DNA from: Bigelowiella natans CCMP2755
Lineage: Eukaryota > Cercozoa > Chlorarachniophyceae
Assembly: GCA_000320545.1 (NCBI GenBank)
Contig: ADNK01002970.1
Location: forward strand, 1-64,000
Direction: 5' to 3'
Length of the DNA stretch: 64,000 nucleotides
In this document: positions 10,510 through 21,691 of the stretch, in pieces
Layout: each line of letters opens with the position of its first letter
How positions within the stretch are numbered: the first letter of the stretch is position 1
Notes under the pieces: model-generated
Seen by the model: only the letters and a program-made list of their open reading frames with translations
The model's database searches: none
What the model was told of the DNA's origin: nothing
Translations under genes and position numbers: made by a program

Positions 10510-12804
10510 ATTTATATGTTTAAAGTCCCATTGTGTGCATGTGCATGTACGTGTGCGTGCGGCTGTACTACCTCCGTTTTGCATTTTATAGGTTTTCCAA
10601 TGGCTATTTTCTTGTCGTTTATACGGACTAATCCATTTTCCGATAAAGAATAACCTAGTGTGTGAAGTACATTCATGCTCAAACCACCATATCGAAGCTT
10701 GCTCTTGAAAGAAAAAAACAACATGGTAGATAAAGTATTGGCACAAATACCGTCGGGGTCTATTTCAACACATATCACCAACCCTCCATTGTTTTCATAG
10801 TGCTGTATTGTGAGCTAAGTCGCAGCCAACGTACCTAGGGAGTTCGCATGATTACGAAGACACCGATTGAACTCTCTTCCACTTTGGAAATGAATTCTAG
10901 GAAAGGACGAAGAGTTTATACCAATGCGACGGATGGGAAGCAGACAATTCAGCTTATGAAACAATAACGAGTTGTTTATTTTCGTCGGCTCTGACCTTTG
11001 AAATGGCAACGAAGCTCGATGACAAACGCGTACGTCAACTCTTCTATGTAGGCCGGTACCACCCGAAGATTTTGGTAAGAATCCCACTGCTAAAGCACAC
11101 TCGCCATAAGAGAGGCCAGGATATATTTGCGGTTTGTTGGAGAACCGAGCCTTTTTCAGGGACTTTTCTCTATCGTCTCTACAGCGGCCATTCCGCACTT
11201 CCTTCTTGCTAGAATTCTTTATGTTGTAAACACACCATAGAGGCAGCAAACAGCACCACAGTATCTCTCAATGACATGCTCACACATACTATCTTGCTAC
11301 ATTATCTAACATATACCTCCACAACAATCGATAGCAGATACAGAGAAGGGGTAATATAATGAGCGGATTTACCCGTTTACGCATCTTCTTCACTCCCCGA
11401 TTGACTCGGTCATCATCACTATCATTACCATTCTTATCGTCATCATCATCCTCATTTCCAGATACTGCACAAGGACCCGAAAGCACGTGCGTTAACATTC
11501 CTTTCTCCATCAAGGCCATTACTGCCGTACCATCAATGTCATCAATTATTAGAAGCATGAATCGAATGCAAGAGGTTGATATAATCATAAAGATATGTTG
11601 TCATTTGCAATATATCTTCGATGCTGTTCACATCATCGTCACATCGTCAGTGTCATCCTCTTCGTCGTCAACGTCATAAGTTTTGTCCAGCAGGTCACAA
11701 TACATACCAATAGGCTTGAGCCACTTGATATTTTCTCCTTTTTACAAAACACGTGACCGCTTATTAGGAATCAACGGGTTTCAATTAAAACAAAAATGAA
11801 AAGGAGACGAAACAGGAGCCTCGGAAGATGAAGGTGATAAGGCTACTACCATCCCGCAGAGAAACGTCGTAGAACATGAGGTCGATGTCTCTTGAGTCAG
11901 ATTTGCCGCGACTAATGGACCCGCAAAGCTAGCAAAACAACCAAAACTCTTAGCATCTGCAATGTGTGCATGTTCGTATGCGTGTGTGCCTGTGAGAATT
12001 AACAGCAGAAATACCTCTACTCGAAGATTTGATGAGAGATCTGCAATGCACTGCAATAAAACATGAAGATTAAAGTTATGACGTCAAATGGACAATCATT
12101 CAACGATGTCTTCCATTCAGTCGTATATTATAAATCACAGAATGATGAAGAAGGCAAAGCACCTTCTTAGCTTCTCTAAGGTAGGATAATGCCTCTGCTC
12201 GAGGTATACGCTCGGACAACTCATCACGCAAAGCGAGGCAAACATTAGCCGCGGGTGTGAGAACTCGGTGGCCTTTTATCGTATCCTTTGATTAATTGAT
12301 CATTACACACAATCATCATACGTCAGAAGGAGAACATAATGGTGATGTACAAAGCATGCAATGTCAGGCTATCCCGGTTTCCCCGTGGATTATCCATTCT
12401 CATTCAATTCCGGCCCTAATTTGCTCCTCCACTGGAGATGTAGTCTATTGCATAGCTACCAGCGTTCGAAAGCCCTCTTTGTACAGGATCTCCGCCTGTA
12501 CATGCACGATTAGTAAAAGACTATCATCGATGAGCAATTATTACTCGAAATACAAAATTTACTAGACTTTCACTTAAACTCTATAACTCAATGGAAATCT
12601 TCCTACTTGACCTTATTAGGGCCAATATCATGTATGCTTTGAAATAGTTCCATTATGGTTGTCTTGCTGTCATTTCGCAGCCCGTTCAATCTGTGATGTA
12701 CTTCGATATGTAAGGAGCTGTAACATGCATCAATATATTATGTAACTATGTATATAATATGTATTCGTTTGCATGCTGATCTATCGAAAGCATAGCTGAT
12801 CATA

Positions 12805-12841
<37 letters not shown>

Positions 12842-13057
12842 TTAATATATATATTTGTGCATATGCTAATACACAGATATCGACAAATATGCACACGTAA
12901 TGAACACAGGGAAAGAGAAAGAGAAAGAAATAGAGAAAGGAGAAGAATGTACATCTCATTGGTGTGTGCAAACAGCAGTGTATGTGAGACCTTGAATGTC
13001 CAGTATTTAGAAATGATACAATATCACACGCAATCTTCTTTCCAATTCCTCGCACAG
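10510..13057 (-). CDS. Armadillo/HEAT-like helical repeat protein, fragmentary model
   Basis: A chain of short minus-strand exons encodes amphipathic helices of armadillo type. The segments are 12991-13057 (GIGKKIACDIVSFLNTGHS), 12607-12690 (KTTIMELFQSIHDIGPNKV), 12459-12495 (AEILYKEGFRTL), 12163 to about 12262 (ANVCLALRDELSERIPRAEA), 12015-12050 (CIADLSSNLRVE) and 11850-11948 (SFAGPLVAANLTQE). Further segments are 11466 to about 11550 (DGTAVMALMEKGMLTHVL) and an exon region at 10512-10790 (NNGGLVICVEIDPDGIC, then YGGLSMNVLHTLGYSL). Exons 12015-12050 and 11850-11948 join in phase. The remainder is a list of likely exons rather than a finished model. The 10.5 kb exon could alternatively belong to another gene; its LGYSLSENGLV stretch also loosely recalls SPRY domains. 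Confidence 0.45.
12807..12856. repeat. (AT)n microsatellite
   Basis: Alternating AT tract with minor interruptions inside an intron of the armadillo-like gene, next to a GA-rich purine stretch (about 12908-12945). Confidence 0.9.
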
Positions 13058-13633
13058 CTATAGCCTAACGAATCAACCAACCGTTTTCTCATGAACAGAT
13101 GCACTGATTCTAGGAACAATTCGTCCTTTGATGGACACTGCTACCTGCTCAAAGGTTTGGATCCTCCGTGGGTATGCTCTGTGTTGAGTAGAGTAGTAAA
13201 GGAGCAAGAAGCAGAGGAAGACGACGAAGAAGATGAAGAAGATGAAGGAGATAAACCAGAAGAAATTGGGAAAAACATTTTCCAAAGCAAAATTGTTAGC
13301 GATCACTGCATATGAATCCGAGTAATATGTACACGCAGAGGAATCTGCACAAATATCTAAGTTTCTGGTATTTAAGAAAGCACAGTATGTAATATCATCA
13401 CCATTTTAACTGATGACTGTATATTAAATTTATCATAATTTGGGTTGATTATTTTCGTTGTATCACCTAATCGCAGCAGCCGCCCCTGCAAATGCATTTC
13501 TCTGATAGTTGTGAAAATGCAATACACTTCATGACGGTGACAAAGATTTGGAAGAGAAGTGAGAATAATCTATCCCTTAAATACTACAAAAGGTGTGCGT
13601 GCATATCAAAATATATTTATTTATCTTCTTGGC

Positions 13634-13664
13634 CTCTCTCTCTCTCTCCTTCTTTCTCTCTCCT

Positions 13665-13714
<50 letters not shown>

Positions 13715-13735
13715 TCTTTTCTCTCTCTCGTTATT
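13634..13735. repeat. (CT)n microsatellite
   Basis: About 100 bp of CT repeats with TTCT interruptions. It lies between the 5' part of the armadillo-like gene and the stop codon of the FHA gene at 13788, so it may sit in a 3' UTR or a short spacer. Confidence 0.9.
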
Positions 13736-13787
13736 CTCACGCATAAACAAAAACGGCGTTGCTGCGTAATTGCGAGATTGTGCTAGT

Positions 13788-16700
13788 TCATTCATGATGA
13801 GATGGCTTTGGTGAATCGAATACCCTTCTGATGCTACTGAAATACTTCTTAGACGTCTCTTCTAACATATCTGCTATTTTCCCGTTAAACTCTTCCACAC
13901 TTTCTTCCCCTTCTGCCTCTCCCCCTTCAAAGTCTGAAAGGGCATCACAACATTCATAAACTACATCAACATCTAGGCTATTCTGCAGCTGCCGCTTCTA
14001 GTAATATGTGCTACGTACGTGGGTCACAGCAAGAAAGAACTAAGTAAATAATAACAATGTATTCAATTTGCACTAATTATCCTAAACGTATGACCTTCTC
14101 CTCGAGATAAGGAACGTGGCAATACGTGATTATCATCATTTCGAGCTCTAAGTGCCTGTCCTTGTGAGCTACTACTGCCTTCTCGTGATGAACCCATTCC
14201 TCTCCCTATCACCATTCTGTTTGAGTCATCTGTAGTTAAATCAAAGTAGTCGTCTGCCCCCCCCCTATGCCAAGATAGAGAAGATCCCATCATCTCCCGC
14301 GTCTGGTCCAAAGAGTAAAGAGGCGAAATAGAGGTGGAGGGCAGAGATTTCGAGAGGGGGTAGGGAAAAGGGAATCGTAAAGGAGTTAGATGCAGCAGCG
14401 TTGCGACATCGTCAATGGAATACAGAGTCAAGATTTGCTGATAATATCAGCTTCGTCTATATTCCCGTAGTTGACAGTTTTACATTTATTAAATATACGA
14501 AGGGCAGTTGTCTATTCACTAGCATTTCCCCATCTTGTTGCTACCCCCCATCAACATCAACCTGCATGGATCTTGAAGGGCTACAACTATGATCTCTCTC
14601 CCTCAAACGAACAGTCCGATCTTCCAAATATAAGTACCATCAAAGTAGCAAGTATACCGCACTCAAAGGGAGGACATACGTGAAGAGCACACAATCAATA
14701 CTACTGTTAGCATTATTTGACTACTTGGAGATGAACGTTCGGTAAGGGGAGAGTTCTGTCGTAAGTCGATGTTTCTGGTAGCGGTAACAGGAGTAGTAAC
14801 ACCAGCAGCTGCACGTCTATTATTTCGCCTCTTTTTTCCTTCTTCGAGGGGCTTCAATTGAAATAAATCATAAGAATGACCTGCGCGCATTGTTTACACG
14901 GGGTGTATTATTGAATGACACAACGAGTACAAGGAGCGGAGAAGGCAGATGTTATAACTGACGATGCTTATCTTGAATTGATCTTGATATCCAGTTAACG
15001 TGGTGGCACTGGCGTTATATAAGGCAACGTCCCGGTTAGTTAACGGGACGATGATGATCAGCAGCTTGAGAAGGAATTTACACTTTCCCAATCATGAGCT
15101 CCGGTGAGTATTGACTGTAAAGATGGCTAAATAGAAGACTACATACCTCCAATCCATGCTGTCTTTTACGAATGTTTTCAATGAACCAGGAGTTGATTTT
15201 CCGCTCTTCTTGCTGTTTCTTTCGTATTCGAGTAATATTCCTACATATATACACAAACAGAGCCTGCAAGTGAAGTGACTACACAAAAGGTCTAGAAGAG
15301 AAGAAGAACAAACAGAGAAATGAATACTCTCTATTGAATGCATATTCACATCCTCCACGCAAATACAAATCTGTTCAATTCAATACTCTATTCCCCCCCC
15401 CTCGAAAGAGGAGGAATAACGTGACCTGCATGCCTCTTTGATGAGGGCCTTTTTTAGTTCTTTCTCCGATTCAAAATTGCAGGTGATGACCACAGATCGA
15501 CTTCGATGACTTTGCATCAGCTCTTTAGCGGAACGAAGAATCCTTTGCAGCGATAGACATTAATTTAACAAGGTTCATATCATTACAAATGTGAGACCAT
15601 GGCCAAGGGTGCCTATCAGTAGATTGCTAAGCATTTCGGTGTATATTCGGAGTATTGTCACGACATTTTCATCGCAATATCTTCTTTTAACTATGCTTTA
15701 AAAACGAATAAACTCAAAACACATCATACTTGGCCCCATTCAACGCAGCCCTTCTCTCCAAGATTTCTTTTCTCTCACTCCCTAGGTATCCTGTCGACAA
15801 AGACGAACAATTGAGAAAATGTATCATAACTTTGCCGTCGACACTGACAAGAATAATCGCGCAAAGGAATAGAGGATGCACCAGCAATTGCGTTAGAATC
15901 TCCCGTAGTAGTAGATAGCTGAAAAGTTAGTGCTTCCAATGATGACGATGAAGATGCTCATCGTCGGCATGCATCTTTTATGCTTCTCACCGCCAAGGCA
16001 CACGTAGAGCGCGGTAGCAGAGAAGATCAGGTAATAACTGTGTGAAAATGAACAGAAATAAGGCACGAGTTGACACGCTATTATAGCCCCACGGCTAGTA
16101 TCAAGTGTCGTACAATCCCACATCTACTTTCTAGTATTTAATTTGATCTAAAGCCATTGCTACCACATGTAATCTACTACGTTACGCACTCTATGATGAT
16201 GTCACACACGGATTGGGGTTCTATAATTCCATTTAAACATTGTAGTAATGTGCACGCTGGAGACAACAATACCGAACCCTTGTTATCAAATATAAAGAAT
16301 ATCAATAGTTAGCAAAGAATATATTAACGTTTTTAGCAGTTATGACATAAAACTTGGTTGTTCATAATATTGCAACGTCAGATAGTAGTTCTCTCTCTCT
16401 CTCTCTCCCCCCCCCTCTCTCTCCCTCTCTCCATGTGTGTATTTGTGTGCCATATGGGTATAAAGAAGAGAAATATGCACTACTAAACAATGGATGCAAC
16501 CTGATCTGACTCTGACTTCGATCTGGTCCTTCGTTTCCTTTTACTGTTTTGGTTGCTGTAACTTCTTTTCTGCAAACTAGCACCTCCACAGCTGCTCACT
16601 CTCCGAGGCACATTTCTTTCTCCATCGAAAGAATCTAACAGACACATCCATCCAATTTGAAAACGCAATCTATCGACAATAAACCATAACAAAATCAAAA

Positions 16701-18151
16701 TGGATGTTTTACTTGTCTTCTTCTTCTTTCTTCGCTCCTCAAGGAGTAAAGTAACTTTAGATAGCTTTCGCTTCAGAGGCGATGCCTTTTTGCGAAACTG
16801 CTGTGTGTTAGAAAATTTATATTTGAATGCTTTTTTATGAGACTGAATATTGAAAAAATAGTTGAATCTGAGTTGATCAAAGGGGTCTCTCAATGGATGG
16901 AGTAAAGGAGATATAAGACAACAGTTATTCAAATCTACCGTTTGACCAGCTTGGGATTTTGTTTCGAATGACGCTGATGTTCCTGATTCTTTGTTTTGGT
17001 TGCTGCGGATATGGAGGAGTGCTTCTTCTTCTTCTTCTTCCTCTTCCTCTCCCCTAAAATCACGCTGCTCAGCTGGTCTAGAAACGGCATCGTTGTCACC
17101 GTATCCGTCGATACTACCGCCAACATTCTTGTTCCCCCCTTCCTCCTCCACTCCCTCCTCCCCATCAACATCACCAGGTGCAGAAGGATCAGACACATCT
17201 GAAAGGGGGCAGCAGCAATGCTGTTCAATTTCCACTTTAAATTCCGATGGATCAACAGTCAGGCCCCCGATGTCGCTACCACCGCAGTTCTTATCAACAT
17301 CCATTTTTCTGCCGGCCATTAATTCAACAGTTTTATCACTCGATTTCGAAGAGAAAGATCCTGAGTTGTATGGCTTTCGGATGGTCCTTCGCTTCTTAGT
17401 GACATGATGTTTTTGGGTTATATCACAGCCCTTTACGTCAGAGATACAATCACTCTGATTTGGATGTATACCGGGAGATCCTAAAGGACAACGAGAAGAG
17501 CTGGGGAAAAATGAAGTGCGGGCGCTTGAAGAAGACGACATATGAGGAGATAGCTTCATAATCCGAAAACCATAACGAAGCTTTGAGCCATCAGAGGAGA
17601 CGGAGAGCCACAACGTATCGCCTGGACGTGCCTTCACTGGAACCTTCCTTTTCAGCTTGCAGGCGGTCTCGGGAGACCTACTACGTTCTTTAGAAGAGAT
17701 CGAAGAATTCCCGTCCAAGGGCTGGCAAATATTATCGACACAGGTGAAGAAGAAGACACATGGTCCATGCCTGGCTACAATTTCTAACCTGAATGTACGC
17801 TGGGACGCTTCCGAGAAGCTTTACCGTTACATATGATTCCATGGCCATGGCTTCGACATGTTTGGAGCTAAGATGGGCATCTTCACCAACCCCTTTTTTG
17901 GAAAAATAATCTGAGTACATCGCAAATTCACATCTTCAACAGCAATGTACCAAAACGTCCTCTTCCTAACACGGTCTTCTGGCCTTCCCACAGAAATTTA
18001 GTCATCGCCACCCTCCCATCGGGTGAGATCACCCCTGCAAAAGAGTAATGTAAAACATACACTTCCATATGAGGGAAAGAGTATCCTCACCCAGCCCGAA
18101 CGATGACGCCGAGACCACCGAGACCTCGGCGGTCGCCGCCTCTTTCGCCAT
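13788..18151 (-). CDS. FHA-domain protein with basic, low-complexity body
   Basis: FHA domains bind phosphothreonine, often in DNA-damage or nuclear proteins. The 5' exons join in phase: 18091-18151 (ATG, AKEAATAEVSVVSAS), 17951-18034 (KTVLGRGRF), a 40-nt intron, 17789-17910 (HLSSKHVEAM and VKLLGSVPAYIQ), then 16713-17721 and 16501-16634. The order LGRG, SSKHVE, VKLLGSVPAY, RPGDTLWL, YGFRI matches FHA domains of the PNKP/aprataxin type. The long fourth exon is Ser/Glu/Lys-rich (GEEEEEEEEE, KRKLSK). Further exons include about 15723-15790, 15426 to about 15552 (ILRSAKELMQSHRSRSVVI), 15147-15240 (RIRKKQQEERKINSWF) and 14705-14880. The last exon, 13788 to about 13982, ends VFDSPKPSHHE then TGA. 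No catalytic domain was recognised downstream. The central and 3' joins are only partly phase-checked. Confidence 0.65.
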
Positions 18152-18564
18152 CCGGGCTGTGCAGCCAGTTATGTTTTAATTTCACCAAAACGGAAGCGTT
18201 TTTCATATAAACGACAGTCAAATTTGTCTAAATATCGATCACAAATCCGATGTGGGAAGCGCTTCCATAGCCTTCTCCCGAGTTGGAGTGAGGTTGTCGC
18301 AGAGTGTGTAACGTCGTACATTTCAAGTTTCAAACCTCAAAACCCTGTGTGAAAATGACGTTGAAGTCGATATCTAGATAAAAAAGCTAATTTTTGGTTA
18401 CATAGTAATTTCTAGGTTGTCGCAGGTTGGTTTCTGCCTATTTTCCCTTAATAATTTCCTCTCACGATCAGTTTGTAGTCATCAATTCCGTTCCTGTTAC
18501 ACTCTCCCCTCCCTGCTGCTCCAAACCTGAGGAAGGAAGGCTGACGAAGCAAAGCTAGTGACAT
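18152..18564. promoter_or_regulatory. Divergent intergenic region (FHA gene / DUF1996 gene)
   Basis: A 413-bp interval separates the inferred ATG of the minus-strand FHA gene from that of the plus-strand DUF1996 gene, so it must hold both 5' regions. I see no TATA box at an obvious distance from either start. The right half contains TCTCCC-type pyrimidine runs (about 18498-18515). Confidence 0.45.
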
Positions 18565-21044
18565 ATGTCAGTCATATTAGGGCTGCTACTATGGAGCTTT
18601 TCACTCAAGAATGGGTGTAGAGAGAGCTTTGGTGTTAGTGCGACATCTGTCAAAATGGACTACATGACAATGGCGATGGTGCGGACCGACCCCATCGTTA
18701 CTCCGACACCCAATACTCTGAGCAATCACCTGCACACTTTCTTCGGACCCACAGTTGCCAAGTATGGAGTTTGATTAGCAACATATATATTATCCTGGCA
18801 TAATGTGATGCTGACACATGACTGAATTGCGTGCAGATCTGACACAAGCTACGCTGATCTTCGCGCTGCGACTGGGAACACCGGAAATGTGATCGAAAAC
18901 CAGTCTTTATACTGGTATCCAACTATCTACAGGTAATTTAAGCAATATTAACGATTTTCAGATTATGAGATTCTTCACCATTTCTTTGATATTGCTACTG
19001 CTATTGCTACTACTACTACACTACTATTGTTATTACTCATTACTACCCAGATATCATCCTAGCACCCAAAAGTACACAATTGCGGATGTTTGGTTTTCAT
19101 CCGCATACTACGTGTGGACCACGGGTCAAGCTACAGCTTTTCCAGACGGCTTCAAGGTGCTGCCCTAATAATCACAGCTGAAGTGATTGTGTTTCTAAAT
19201 GAGGCCTATACTCCAACAACAGATGATTGCTGGCGGTTCTCCGCATCCTGAGAAAGCTAAGGCAGAGTGTGTAACTGCGGGATCTTGCCCCAACAACGAT
19301 TGCACTACACTCAATTCGTTCTTTCCTGCAACGTCTTGCGCCGAATTGGAGATTTCTCTACAATTCCCAGAGTGTTGGGACGGGGTACAACATCAAGTGC
19401 TTCCTGCATAATAGACCGATGTATGTAAGTGAAACGAACATATTGCATTGTTTACAGGTGAACCTTGACAGTAGCGATCATCGCTCGCATGTTGAGTATG
19501 CGAACAACGACACAGAATTGTGTCCTTCGTCTCATCCTGTGAAGGTATCGATCGATATATACACAAATATAGCTTACATTAACACATATTTGCATGCACA
19601 CACATATAAGAACATACGAAATTTCTTGATACCTTTCGATGATGATAATTACCAGATTTAATGGTAGATGTATCTCCCTTATTTGAATACATTTGAAACA
19701 TTCCCCCTTTACAATCCCCTTTACAATACATTTTGTAGATTCCAAGGATTTTTGTTTTCACGCGTCTGCGAGATTATCCGGGCGGACAGCATCTTTTTTC
19801 AGATGGAACGGGATTTTTCCATTCAGACTACTTCTCAGGGTGAGAAGTGTGTAATAGGAATAAAATAACATAGAAGTTGCGGCCACTCAACAACATCTGG
19901 CAAGAGCAAAATGATGGCACTTTATCAGCTACCAACATGTCCAGAGAATAGTTTCGAATCGCTACAAAAAACTCTTTCCATGATCATCTCATCCTACCAG
20001 TCTGACTTATATCTTATCATTAACCAATTACTAGCTGGAATGCAACCTTCCTGCAATCCGTTTTGGACACCTGCAATACGGCTTCAGAGGGACCTAACCC
20101 TGATTCCTTTTGCGAGGGTTACTTATCCTTCCGTGATGCTCCGAAGACACAGAAGGAGGATGATCAGCTAGTTGCAGGGTACTGTTGTGGTCGGTAGGAA
20201 GCTTGAGAGGCGGATGATAACTTTGAGTAATTGGGAGGTAGTGGGGTTGAAACCATGCATATCATGCTCATTATTTTACTATAAATCGCTATTCTTCTGA
20301 GTCTGTTTCCTTCTCCAATAGGCTCCAGTCTTGGCAGCCCTCTCCTCCATTCGACACAACTACCATTACTACAGAAGCTATTAACAATGTCGCGGTGCTG
20401 CCAGGAGATCCAACTGGCGTTCTGAGTAATACTGTTGCTAGTCCTATAATAGTGAGATTCGCTGTGATCAGTGCTTCTATGATTTTAGAAGTATAACTCT
20501 CTTTCGTTTCACACTTGCTCATCTTCTTTCCAATCCCTCTCTTGGGTATTGTGCAGATACGCTGTCACCGACAATCACGTTCAATCCTACAAGACAGCCC
20601 TCGAGTATGAGCCCCTCGCAATACGTTCCTCCCACTCCTAGCCCGACCGCAGCGCCAACTACGACTCAAGCAGGAGGGACTACTGGTAAAGTGCTCTTTG
20701 GCATGGAAGTAGATGTAGATGGGGCAAACGTGCTTTATAAAAAGACATGTATGACATAAAACCATTTCAGACTATGCACATTGCTTCTTCCTCGTCCTGA
20801 AACTCTTCTCCTCCTCTATGAACCAAATACAGCAGGCGCGTCACTCCTGGGAATGCCGCTAGTTGCAGGAGCTGTAGTCTTGGTACTAGCTATTAGTGTT
20901 CCTATTGGCTTGGGGTACCTTGCTGTCAAGTACTTCTGCTTCTCATCAGCTCCAGCGATGAACTTCAAACCACCGACTGACGCAGTGGAGTTAGTGTCTG
21001 ATGATGTAGCTGTTAGTGGTGGAGGGGAAAGCTTCGTAGTCTAA
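18565..21044 (+). CDS. Membrane-anchored DUF1996 protein (444 aa, 10 exons)
   Basis: Ten exons join in phase: 18565-18761, 18837-18932, 19051-19156, 19223-19384, 19458-19544, 19739-19839, 20035-20178, 20322-20425, 20557-20685 and 20836-21044, totalling 1335 nt. After a hydrophobic N-terminus (MSVILGLLLWSFS, likely a signal peptide) come DUF1996 landmarks: VRTDPIVTP, LSNHLHTFFG, NQSLYWYPTIY, DGFKMIAGG, CAELEISLQFPECWDG, HVEYANNDTELCPSSHP and HSDYFSGWNATFLQSVLD. A Pro/Thr/Ser-rich stalk (PTPSPTAAPTTTQ) leads to a transmembrane segment (VVLVLAISVPIGLGYLA) and a short cytoplasmic tail ending SFVV. DUF1996 is typical of secreted or surface proteins in fungi, oomycetes and other protists; its biochemical role is unknown. 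The stalk plus TM topology suggests display at the cell surface. Confidence 0.92.
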
Positions 21045-21691
21045 CAATAAAGTGTAAAGAACATATCTTCGGGTGCGAGAAAACATCTACCCATATGGAA
21101 CCCTTGAACGAGTCATACGTCATTTAGTCATGAGTCAAATGGTGAGATATAACTGATGTTGCATCACCTGGTGTTGGTTAGAAAGATGAGTGCCAAACAC
21201 GGTTTTTGCAGCTGCGCCTCACAGTGGGGTTCACTCGCTACATTGCAACATGCGTCATCTGCTGCGCGCAATTTAACATTCAATCAAATGGCTCATTTTC
21301 GTGCATTTTGTTTCGATTTCGTAAGCACAGCCCTAACGTCTCATATGTGCCCGCGGATAGAGACACATCTAGAAATCTAGCTAGCTAGACGCGCAATCAA
21401 TAAGAACACAATAGCTAGATAGCACACATCACTTGCTACCGAATACATGCCGGGCACTGAGAGCTCTGACTTTTAGGATATGATCGACATGTAGCTACGT
21501 CAATTAGAGGTGACTCCATGCAGTTACTTCTTCCATGCTGTGTATATGTCTAGATGTACTGAAAGTGCGTGTGTCTAACATCCTCTGAGTCGCCTTAGTT
21601 ATCTTTTTTAATACATATAAGTGCAGGCGTCTAATGCAAAGCCAGCATTTCAACGCAGCTAGCTAAATCGATATCGGATTTCCCCATTTTG
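21045..21691. other. Spacer between convergent genes, CTAG-rich
   Basis: The DUF1996 gene and the minus-strand Sel1 gene end toward each other here (stops at 21044 and 21692). The spacer contains TCTAGCTAGCTAGACG near 21378 and further CTAG/ATGC words. No exon or terminator hairpin is convincing. Confidence 0.5.

Noticed and set aside
10512-10781. SPRY domain call for the LGYSLSENGLV region
   Set aside because: Only one strand-length segment is similar and the flanking helices fit an armadillo-like chain better; kept only as an alternative in the feature note.
13073-13315. Acidic plus-strand frame (EAEEDDEEDEEDEGD)
   Set aside because: Driven by a GAA/GAC repeat, has no family or splice context on the plus strand, and overlaps the likely 5' part of the minus-strand armadillo-like gene.
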